This document shows positions 9,291 to 17,059 of a DNA stretch of 64,000 nt, piece after piece (positions within the stretch are counted from its first letter, which is position 1; every line of letters begins with the position of its first letter). A program made the position numbers and the translations under genes. Source of the DNA: Oscillospiraceae bacterium. GTDB lineage: Bacteria > Bacillota > Clostridia > Oscillospirales > Ruminococcaceae. Location of the stretch: contig JAETSQ010000004.1 of the NCBI GenBank assembly GCA_021769525.1, positions 42,873-106,872 on the forward strand, in the 5' to 3' direction. The notes under the pieces are model-generated. The model was not told where the DNA came from. It saw only the letters and a program-made list of their open reading frames with translations, and did not search any database.

Positions 9291-12200
9291 ATGAAACAGT
9301 TTCTGACAGGCTTTTTGACGGCGGTAATGCTCTTGGCCGCCGCGCTGGTCCCCGCCTACGGTGCGGAGGGACCCGACATCTCTTCCGGCGGGAGGCTGGA
9401 GGTGGTGGTCCGGGCCGATTACCGGGACACCGCCGCCGCCCTGGACCGGCACGCCCTCGTCCTGACCCTCACCGGGGAGGCGGGCGGCTCCCGCGAATTT
9501 GCCCTGGGGGGCAGCCAGCGGCAGGAGACCTTCTCCTACGGGGGGAACACCGCCCGGATGGACCTCTCCCTGCGCAATCCGGAGGACGCTCCCCTGGGCG
9601 GCAACGACCAGGTGGGCTTTTTGCTGGTGAGCTTTTCCGGCCTGCCCATGGATGAGGAATACCAGGTGAGCCTGCGGGGCAAGGGCTTTTCCTCCTTCAC
9701 CTCCCCCAAGATGGCGGTGGATGAATACACCCCCCACCTCCTGGTGAGCGGGGACAGCGGCGGCTTCGCCCTGGGGGACCTCACCGGGGACGGGGAGATC
9801 GGCCAGGCGGACCTGGACCAGGCGCTGGCCGCCCTGGGGACCGGCTCCTCCGCCGGGGACCTGGACCTGGACGGGAAGGTGGACATCACCGACCTGGCCC
9901 TGGTCCACCGCAACATGGGCGCTCGCCGGCCGGCGGAGGTCTATGGCGGGGCTCTGGTCACCGACGGCCTCCTGGACCTGGATACCACCGCCCAGGAGCT
10001 TTCGGCGGCGAAGATCGCCCTGGAGGGCGGCTCGGTCAGCGACCTCTTTGCCGATAACGGGACCAAAGTGCGCCTTGTGAACGGCGGAAACGGCCCCTGC
10101 CAGATCCCGGTCACCTTTGCCGCCCCTAAAGAAATGAGCGTGCTTTCCATCGTCTCCCCCGCCACCAACGGCGCTCCGGAGGCGGGGAAGGTGCTGGTGG
10201 AATATCAGGACGGCAGCTCCGAGGAGATCACCTTCGATAACACCCCGCCCGCCGGGACCCACCCCACCGAGCGGCGCTTTGGGGAGAGCACCGTCACCAT
10301 CCCCCTGGGCAAGCGGGAGCCGGTGAAGAAGATCACCGTCACGGTGGAAAAGGTCTTCGGCGCCGATGGCCGGGTGAGCTACGCCGTCATTGAAAAGATC
10401 GAGTTCCTGCGGGACATCATCCCCGATAACCTGGATTTCGGCGCCTCCATCCCCAAAAATCTCTCCGCCGCCGCGGGGAACCGCCAGGTGACCCTCTCCT
10501 GGCGGGGGGTGGACAATGTGGACGGCTACCTTGTGAAATACGGCGAATCCGCCGCCGCCCTCACCCGCCGGCTGCGGGTGGGAGATACCCAGGCGGTGAT
10601 CGGCGGTTTGGAGAACCTGAAGACCTACTACTTCACCGTCTCCGCCTACAACGGCGACTGGACCGGAAAGGACTCCGCCGCGGTCCAGTGCGTTCCCCAG
10701 CCTGCCAGCGCGCCTCTGCCTCCGGATAATCTCTCCCTCTCCCCGGAGGAAAGCGCCATCACCGCCGGCTGGAAACGCGCCGAGGACGCGGAATTCTACA
10801 ACCTCTACTACAAGGAATCCTCCGCAAAGGACTTCGCCCTGGCCGCGGAGAAGCTCACCGCTACCTCCTTCACCGTCACCGGCCTCACCAACGATGTCTC
10901 CTACGACTTCTACGTGGTGGCGGGGAACAAGATCGGCCTCAGCCGCCCCTCCCTTATCGCCACCGGCAAGCCGGAAAAGGAGATCCTGAACTTCCCCACC
11001 CTGCCCACCCTGAACCGCATCCCCAGCTCCGCCATCATCAAGGCGGAAATGGAAAACCCCAATAACGTCGCCCCGGAGTACGGCGGCAAGTTCAACATAA
11101 AGCAGGTCTATGACGGGGACTTTGAGACCCACTGGACCGCCCAGAAGTGGTCCCACAGCAGCCGCTTCACCTTTGAGTTCGATGAGGAGCAGAGCATGGA
11201 CTACCTGATCTATGTTCCCCGCCTCAATAAGGGCTACCCCGGCGTCCTGGAGCGGTATTCCGTCACCGTCTGGGATAAGGACGGCAACGAGACCCACCTC
11301 ACCAGCGACCAGGGGAAGCTGAACAACCTCTCGGACCAGTATGTAAATACCGCTCCCTTTGTCCGCAACGATCCCGGACGGACGGGCTACGCCATCCTGC
11401 CCTTCACCCGCAACGACCACATCAAGAAGATCTCGGTCCTGGTGCGCCAGGGGGACGGCACCCGCAAGCCCTGCTCCCTTTCGGAGATCGCCTTCTACAC
11501 CTACGATGATGTGGACAGCAGCATCGCCGCCCTCTTTACCGATGGCAGCTATACCCGGCTGGCCTCCGGCGTCACTCAGGACCGCATCAATGAGCTGCGG
11601 GCGCGGGTCCTGCGGGAGGACGGCTACTATGTCAACCAGAACATCCTCCTGGACGAGCTGGACCTGGCGGAAGCTCTCTTAAAGGGGGACACCTCCCGCC
11701 TGGGAGCGGTGGTGGATCAGGTCCAGTCCCGCAGCGCCGCTGCCGACCCCAAGCGGATCAGCACCCTCCAGCCGGTGGGGGTCTCCGCCGAGGCCGGAAA
11801 GCAGCTGGTGGTCTACGCCAGCATCCCCCAGGGGGAGACGGTGGAACTCATCCCCACCCAGCACTTTGCCGAGGCCGCCAGGTGGTCCGGCAGCCCCATC
11901 CGGCTGGAAAACGGCCGCAACCTCATCACCGTTCCCCGCCTCAACGATGTTTCGCCCCAGAAGGGCGGTTCCCTCTACCTCCAGTACGCCGGTTCCCGCT
12001 CCGGGGAGATCCGGCTCCAGGTGCGGGGCGGGACCAGGATCCCGGTGCTGGAGCTCTCCGACTGGCACCGGCTGGACGAGGCCGCCGTGCGGGCCAGGAT
12101 CGCCGCCTACGTGGAGGAACTGGACCGCTACTGCACCTCCACCCTGGGGGGGATGAACTCCGACGTTCTCCCCACCCACTTCCTCAACGCCACCGAGATC

Positions 12201-14141
12201 GCCTTCCCCCATGTCCTCCTCTCCCTCCCCGCCACCCAGGTGCGCTCCGGGCTGGGCTCCGATGACCGGGTGCAGACCCTCTACAACGACGGCCTGGCCT
12301 GGGAAGAGCTGATGCAGCTCATGTACCGCACCCACGGCATCGACTCGGAGGCGCTGGAGGGCTCCCGCTCCCGGCACAACATCCGCTATATGCGGATGTT
12401 CGGCAACGCCTTTATGTACGCCGGGGGCAGCCACATCGGCATCGGCTACGGCTCCTGCTCCGGCATGGTGGCCGGGCGGCCCACCTCCGTCACCGGGGCG
12501 GGGAACGCCAACGGCCTCTTCGGCTGGGGCATCCAGCACGAGATCGGCCATGTGATGGATACCCTGGGCAAGGCGGAGATCACCAACAACATCTATTCCC
12601 TCTTTGCCCAGACCTGGGACGGCGGCAGCAACGCCCTCCCCTCCCGTCTGGAAAATTCCAATAAGTACGAGGGCATCTACCAGAAGGTGACCTCCGGCCA
12701 GCAGGGGATGTCCAACGATGTCTTTGTCAGCCTGGGGATGTACTGGCAGCTGCACCTGGCCTACGACGGGGCGGAGGAAAACTTCTACAACCGCCTCAAC
12801 AAGGTCTACAAGGGCGGCGGGGACAGCGGCTTTATGGCCGCCGCCAGCCAGGTCTCCGGCCGGGACCTGAGCGAATTCTTCTCCGTCTGGGGCTTTGCTC
12901 CCAGCGGCCAGACCGGCCCCCAGGAGCAGCGGAAGCTCCAGTACCTCACCGACCAGTCCCGCAGGGAGCGGCTGGCGGGGACCCAGCGGCAGACCGGCAC
13001 CGTGGGCATCACCGCCCAATACGACCGGGAGGCCCGCCGGGCCGCCGTCACCGTCGCCCCGGTCCAGGGGGCCAAGATGCTGGGGTATGAGATCAGCCGC
13101 ACCCTGAACGATGTCACCCAGCCGGTGGCCTTCCTCTCCGCCAAGTCCGGCGCCACCACCTGGAGCGATCCCCTGGGGGCGGTGAACAACAAGGCGGTGT
13201 CCTACTCGGTGAAGGCGGTGGACATCCTGGGGTATGTCATCGCGGAGGACCGCTCGGAACAGCTGGACATCTCCCACGATAACCTGATCCCCGCCGACAC
13301 TTACACCTGGAGCGCCGGGGCGGCGGAGGGGGGCGTCCTCACCGCCCGGTTCCCCGGCGACCGTTCGGTGGCGGGGCTGCGCTTCGACCTTCCCCCGGCG
13401 GAGGAGACCTGTGTGATGGATTCTGGGGAAGCCCCCGCCCAAAGCCCCTCCTTTGGGGGGGACGGGACGGTCACGGCGGAGGTGAGCCTGGACGGCGAGA
13501 CCTTTGCCACCGTCCTGACCATAAGCTACGAGGACCTGCGGAAAAACTCCGGGCAGCTCCACTTCTTCACCCGCAAGGAGGCCGACGGCAGCATCTGCCC
13601 CTTTGACGCCGCCCTTGTGCGCATCAGCGGCCTGCCGGAGGGACTTTCCGCCGGCTCCATCCGCTTCGCCGCCTATCCGGGGGACCACCTGGCCTTTGGG
13701 GAGAACGGCATCGGCATCCTGGCCCAGGACTACAAGGACATCCCCGCGGGGACGCTGGTCATCACCGGCAGCTTCCGGGGGAACCCGGTCTTCAATACCC
13801 TGCGCGTCTACGGCCGCAGCCAGACCGGCGATATGGCCAGCGGGGAGCTGACCGAGGAGGACCGGGTACCCATGGAGGGGGAGGTCTACCTCTTTGCCGC
13901 TCTGCCGGAAAGCGGGGAGATGGGGGAGATCGACAACGGCCTGTGGGTCTTTGTCCCCAAACAACAGCAGGATGCCGCCAGCGAAAGCGGCTGTGCCACC
14001 AGCCTGCTGCCCACCCAGATCATGGCGGAGCTCCACCGCACCGACGTTCCGGAGGGGGGCGCGGGGCGCATCACCGGCAGCACCCGCTGGATCCCCTCCC
14101 CCACCTATTCGTCCATGCCCAAGATCATACTGGAGGAGTAA
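9291..14141 (+). CDS. Secreted multidomain M60-like (enhancin/mucinase) metallopeptidase with dockerin, FN3 and discoidin-like domains
   Basis: Signal peptide MKQFLTGFLTAVMLLAAALVPAYG; dockerin duplication GDLTGDGEIGQADLDQALAAL / GDLDLDGKVDITDLALVHRNMG; two FN3-like repeats; gluzincin motif HEIGHVMD...E. Start set at internal Met. Confidence 0.88.
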   Translation: MKQFLTGFLTAVMLLAAALVPAYGAEGPDISSGGRLEVVVRADYRDTAAALDRHALVLTLTGEAGGSREFALGGSQRQETFSYGGNTARMDLSLRNPEDAPLGGNDQVGFLLVSFSGLPMDEEYQVSLRGKGFSSFTSPKMAVDEYTPHLLVSGDSGGFALGDLTGDGEIGQADLDQALAALGTGSSAGDLDLDGKVDITDLALVHRNMGARRPAEVYGGALVTDGLLDLDTTAQELSAAKIALEGGSVSDLFADNGTKVRLVNGGNGPCQIPVTFAAPKEMSVLSIVSPATNGAPEAGKVLVEYQDGSSEEITFDNTPPAGTHPTERRFGESTVTIPLGKREPVKKITVTVEKVFGADGRVSYAVIEKIEFLRDIIPDNLDFGASIPKNLSAAAGNRQVTLSWRGVDNVDGYLVKYGESAAALTRRLRVGDTQAVIGGLENLKTYYFTVSAYNGDWTGKDSAAVQCVPQPASAPLPPDNLSLSPEESAITAGWKRAEDAEFYNLYYKESSAKDFALAAEKLTATSFTVTGLTNDVSYDFYVVAGNKIGLSRPSLIATGKPEKEILNFPTLPTLNRIPSSAIIKAEMENPNNVAPEYGGKFNIKQVYDGDFETHWTAQKWSHSSRFTFEFDEEQSMDYLIYVPRLNKGYPGVLERYSVTVWDKDGNETHLTSDQGKLNNLSDQYVNTAPFVRNDPGRTGYAILPFTRNDHIKKISVLVRQGDGTRKPCSLSEIAFYTYDDVDSSIAALFTDGSYTRLASGVTQDRINELRARVLREDGYYVNQNILLDELDLAEALLKGDTSRLGAVVDQVQSRSAAADPKRISTLQPVGVSAEAGKQLVVYASIPQGETVELIPTQHFAEAARWSGSPIRLENGRNLITVPRLNDVSPQKGGSLYLQYAGSRSGEIRLQVRGGTRIPVLELSDWHRLDEAAVRARIAAYVEELDRYCTSTLGGMNSDVLPTHFLNATEIAFPHVLLSLPATQVRSGLGSDDRVQTLYNDGLAWEELMQLMYRTHGIDSEALEGSRSRHNIRYMRMFGNAFMYAGGSHIGIGYGSCSGMVAGRPTSVTGAGNANGLFGWGIQHEIGHVMDTLGKAEITNNIYSLFAQTWDGGSNALPSRLENSNKYEGIYQKVTSGQQGMSNDVFVSLGMYWQLHLAYDGAEENFYNRLNKVYKGGGDSGFMAAASQVSGRDLSEFFSVWGFAPSGQTGPQEQRKLQYLTDQSRRERLAGTQRQTGTVGITAQYDREARRAAVTVAPVQGAKMLGYEISRTLNDVTQPVAFLSAKSGATTWSDPLGAVNNKAVSYSVKAVDILGYVIAEDRSEQLDISHDNLIPADTYTWSAGAAEGGVLTARFPGDRSVAGLRFDLPPAEETCVMDSGEAPAQSPSFGGDGTVTAEVSLDGETFATVLTISYEDLRKNSGQLHFFTRKEADGSICPFDAALVRISGLPEGLSAGSIRFAAYPGDHLAFGENGIGILAQDYKDIPAGTLVITGSFRGNPVFNTLRVYGRSQTGDMASGELTEEDRVPMEGEVYLFAALPESGEMGEIDNGLWVFVPKQQQDAASESGCATSLLPTQIMAELHRTDVPEGGAGRITGSTRWIPSPTYSSMPKIILEE

Positions 14142-14147
14142 GCAGAA

Positions 14148-15461
14148 ATGAAGCAGCGTATGAGATTTTTCGCCGCACTGCTCACCGCGGTGATGGCATT
14201 CGCCTGCCGGGCCGTCCCCGCCTTTGCCGCCCAGCAGCCTCATATCGTCCTGAAGGCCAGCGGCGTACAGAACCAATTCATCCTGCGCCTGGATAACTTT
14301 AGCAGCAGGTTCTACGCGGCGGAGTTCACCATCTACATCGACCGGCCGCTGGATACCTCCCGGATCCAGATCGCCTGGAGGGACGCCGCCCCCACCGATG
14401 TCCAGCATCCGGTGATGGCCCAGGAGAACGGCCGCACCGGCATCACCTTCTACATCTCCCGGAACCGGCCCATCGCCAACAGCAGCAGCGTGGAGCTGGC
14501 GGAGCTGACCTTTCCCCAGGAGCTGCCCGCCTCCGCCTTTTCTGCCGGGAGCGAGCTGAAGGCCCTGGAGGAAACAGCTGCTCCCACCATCTTCCAGAAC
14601 CCCTCCCTCACCGTCACCGGCATCCCTGCCGGCTCCGGCAGCGGCGGCGGGTCCGGGGACGGCGGCGGGGACTCCGGCGGGGCCCTCGGCTGGGACAGCT
14701 TCTCCGATAAGATCACCCAAAGCGGCGGCAAAAAGACCCTCACCGTCCCCGTTTCCGGCGGGGAGGTGATCCGCTGGGATATTTTCCAGGAGGCGGCGGC
14801 GGAAAAGCTCATCCTCCGGCTGGATTACGGCAAGTATATCTGGACCTTCGACACCTCCAAGGGGGTAAACATCCCTGCCGGGCGGATCTACTACGACCTG
14901 GCGGTGGATGAGCTGCAATACAAAAATCTTTCCGCGGCGGTGGAGGGTTCCGACCTTGTCCAGCTGGAGATCGCCCACAGCGGTCCCCTCCCCTGCCAGG
15001 GGGTCCTCTCCTATCCGGTGGGGCAGGAGCACGGCGGGGAGAAGGCGTACCTCTCCTACTACAACGAGGAGGCCTCCAGGCTGGACTACCGCCAGACTGT
15101 TACGGTCTCCGGCGACGGCACCGCGGACCTCGCCTTCGACCGGGCCTCCCGGTATGTGGTTTCCTCCAGGAGCTTCTGGAGCCAGTCCCAGCAGACGGGG
15201 ACCACCGCCCCGGCGGCTCCCGCCGCCTCCGGCCCCTCCGCCAGCTCCGAGGTCACCGTTCCCCCGGAGGACACCATCCCGGAGGAAACGCCCCCGGAGC
15301 CGGAGCCTTCCTCTTCCCTCCCTGCCGATGCGGAGGAGGAGGTCAAGGGCGACGGCCCCGCCTGGGCCCTGCCTCTCATCGGCGGGCTCGTTCTCATCGC
15401 GGCGGCGGCAGTGGTCTTTTTGCAGATACGGGCCCAGCGCGGCAGCGACTACAGCATCTGA
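14148..15461 (+). CDS. Secreted, C-terminally membrane-anchored protein with cohesin-like N-terminal domain
   Basis: Signal peptide; beta-rich QFILRLDNFSSRFYAAEFTIYID...ITFYISRNRPIANSSSVELAELTFPQ resembling cohesin folds; GSGSGGGSGDGGG linker; Pro/Glu/Ser-rich stalk; TM ALPLIGGLVLIAAAAVVFLQIRAQR. Confidence 0.65.
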   Translation: MKQRMRFFAALLTAVMAFACRAVPAFAAQQPHIVLKASGVQNQFILRLDNFSSRFYAAEFTIYIDRPLDTSRIQIAWRDAAPTDVQHPVMAQENGRTGITFYISRNRPIANSSSVELAELTFPQELPASAFSAGSELKALEETAAPTIFQNPSLTVTGIPAGSGSGGGSGDGGGDSGGALGWDSFSDKITQSGGKKTLTVPVSGGEVIRWDIFQEAAAEKLILRLDYGKYIWTFDTSKGVNIPAGRIYYDLAVDELQYKNLSAAVEGSDLVQLEIAHSGPLPCQGVLSYPVGQEHGGEKAYLSYYNEEASRLDYRQTVTVSGDGTADLAFDRASRYVVSSRSFWSQSQQTGTTAPAAPAASGPSASSEVTVPPEDTIPEETPPEPEPSSSLPADAEEEVKGDGPAWALPLIGGLVLIAAAAVVFLQIRAQRGSDYSI

Positions 15462-15468
15462 ACCGATA

Positions 15469-15502
15469 AATCAAAACCACTAGTAAACTAGTGGTTTTGA
15501 TT
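15469..15502. terminator. Perfect 15-bp inverted repeat, bidirectional terminator
   Basis: aatcaaaaccactag-taaa-ctagtggttttgatt between convergent genes. Confidence 0.8.
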
Positions 15503-15510
15503 ATCACGGC

Positions 15511-16395
15511 TTATTTTCGTCGATCCGCCCGAACAAAGGGCTCCCGGACCGTTTCATCGGTGAGGAGGGCATAGCGGGACGGACGCCGGTAGGCATTCCC
15601 ATGCACCTCGCTTTTCCGGTATTCCCGAAGCTGCTCCAGGTCCAGCTCCGCTATGTAGACCCCCTCCCTGCCGTCCGCCTGCAAAATGCAGGTATCCCGC
15701 GAACCCTCCAGGTGGGGAAGGTAGGCCACCCCGTCAAAGACGCTGGAGCCGCCGTTGCAGTCCGGGACCGTCTCCGGGTAATTGCAGGTGGCGATGGCGG
15801 TCATATTTTCGTAGGCTCTGGCCCGGAGCTGGGAAAGGCGGTTGATCTCCATGGGGCAGGCATTGGGTACAAGGATGAGCTCCGCTCCCTTCAGCATCAG
15901 GATCCTGGCGCTTTCCGGAAATTCCCGGTCGTAGCAGATCATCGCCCCCACCTTTACCTCACCGCAGGCCGTATCCAGCCCGGCAACATAAAAATCCTCG
16001 CCAGGCGTCAGGTGTCGTTCCGCGTCAAAGTCGCAGGTGTGCACCTTGGCATAGGTGAACTTCGGGGCCCCGAACCGGTCAAAAAGGACGAGGGAATTGC
16101 GGGGGCCGCCTTTCCATCGCTCCAGCAGGGTGACGGCGATGGCCATTTCCAGCTCCCCGGCAAGGCCCCGGAAAACACGGACAAAGGCGCCGGAGGCGGG
16201 GATGGCTTCGGCGGTCCACTGCTCCGGGGGCCGCCCGTAGATCCGGTAGCCGCTGCTCCACATCTCCGGAAACAGGGCGATGTCCGCCCCCCTTCTCTTC
16301 GCCTCCCGGCAGGAGCGGAGCCCCTTTTCCAGGTTTTCTTCCAAGGTATCGCCAGGCGCTATTTGCAGCAGGGCGATCTTTAATGGCTTCCCCAT
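15511..16395 (-). CDS. Carbon-nitrogen hydrolase (nitrilase superfamily)
   Basis: KIALLQIAPGDTLEENLEKG...ALFPEMWSSGY...VGAMICYDREFPESARILMLKGAELILVPNACP: E-K-C nitrilase signature. Confidence 0.92.
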   Translation of the reverse strand: MGKPLKIALLQIAPGDTLEENLEKGLRSCREAKRRGADIALFPEMWSSGYRIYGRPPEQWTAEAIPASGAFVRVFRGLAGELEMAIAVTLLERWKGGPRNSLVLFDRFGAPKFTYAKVHTCDFDAERHLTPGEDFYVAGLDTACGEVKVGAMICYDREFPESARILMLKGAELILVPNACPMEINRLSQLRARAYENMTAIATCNYPETVPDCNGGSSVFDGVAYLPHLEGSRDTCILQADGREGVYIAELDLEQLREYRKSEVHGNAYRRPSRYALLTDETVREPFVRADRRK

Positions 16396-16484
16396 CCCAT
16401 GGCCTCCCGTTCTCCGAACATTTTCTTTATGATTATACCACAGGCACGGTTCCGGTTCAATTTGCCCCAGAGGAAATGGGAGGC

Positions 16485-16513
16485 TTGACGGAAGGCCGGA
16501 AAAAAGGTATAAT
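16485..16513 (+). promoter_or_regulatory. Sigma-A promoter of the tRNA gene
   Basis: TTGACG, 17 nt, TATAAT. Confidence 0.8.
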
Positions 16514-16533
16514 AGCCAAGTAGTTTTCCCTTT

Positions 16534-16609
16534 GCTTGCGTGGCTCAGTTGGCAGAGCAGTTCACTCGTAATGAACAGGTCGCCGGTTCGAATCCGGCCG
16601 CAAGCTCCA
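16534..16609 (+). tRNA. tRNA-Thr (anticodon CGT)
   Basis: gcttgcg tggctcagttggcagagca gttca ctCGTaa tgaac aggtc gccggttcgaatccggc cgcaagc t cca; all four stems pair; CCA is encoded. Confidence 0.97.
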
Positions 16610-16649
16610 AACAGAAAGACCAGTCCGGGGGACTGGTCTTTCTGTTTGG
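16607..16649 (+). terminator. Terminator hairpin overlapping the tRNA 3' CCA
   Basis: ccaaacagaaagaccagtc-cgggg-gactggtctttctgtttgg: 19-bp perfect stem. Confidence 0.8.
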
Positions 16650-16794
16650 AGCCCGCTGCGGCGGGGCTATCCGCTCCCTACGGTCGCTCTACGCGAAAAG
16701 AGGGGCCTCACGGCCCCCCTTTTCACACTTTTTCCCCCGCGCGTACGCAAGCCCCTGCTCCTGGGATAAGATTTCCCGACTGCCTGTGTTTGCG

Positions 16795-16944
16795 CTATTC
16801 CTCCGGCCATACCGGACCGCTGTCATCGTCATAGAAGATGAAGTCATCCACATCCCCAGGGACGCCGAACCAGTCCTCCTGCCACCGGGTCCAGGGGCTG
16901 TATGTATCCCCCTGCCGCCGCTCCTCCCGTCTCTCCTCTTCCAT
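16795..16944 (-). CDS. Small acidic/aromatic hypothetical protein (49 aa)
   Basis: MEEERREERRQGDTYSPWTRWQEDWFGVPGDVDDFIFYDDDSGPVWPEE*; G-rich RBS-like gaaagggggc upstream; below the ORF-track length cutoff. Confidence 0.5.
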   Translation of the reverse strand: MEEERREERRQGDTYSPWTRWQEDWFGVPGDVDDFIFYDDDSGPVWPEE

Positions 16945-17059
16945 CCTGACGCCCCCTTTCCATACCTGCTATTTTATGCGGCGGGGGCGGGAATGATACC
17001 CATTTTGGCTCAATTTCTACGGGACGGGGCGGCGGCCATCATCCGCCTTGGAACGATCT

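Noticed and set aside
9273-11420. 715-aa minus-strand ORF
   Set aside because: Antisense artefact over the dockerin/FN3 region of the M60 gene.
11679-15032. 1117-aa minus-strand ORF
   Set aside because: Antisense to the M60 and cohesin-like genes; low-complexity Gly/Pro/His/Val composition typical of GC-rich antisense frames; no domain recognised.
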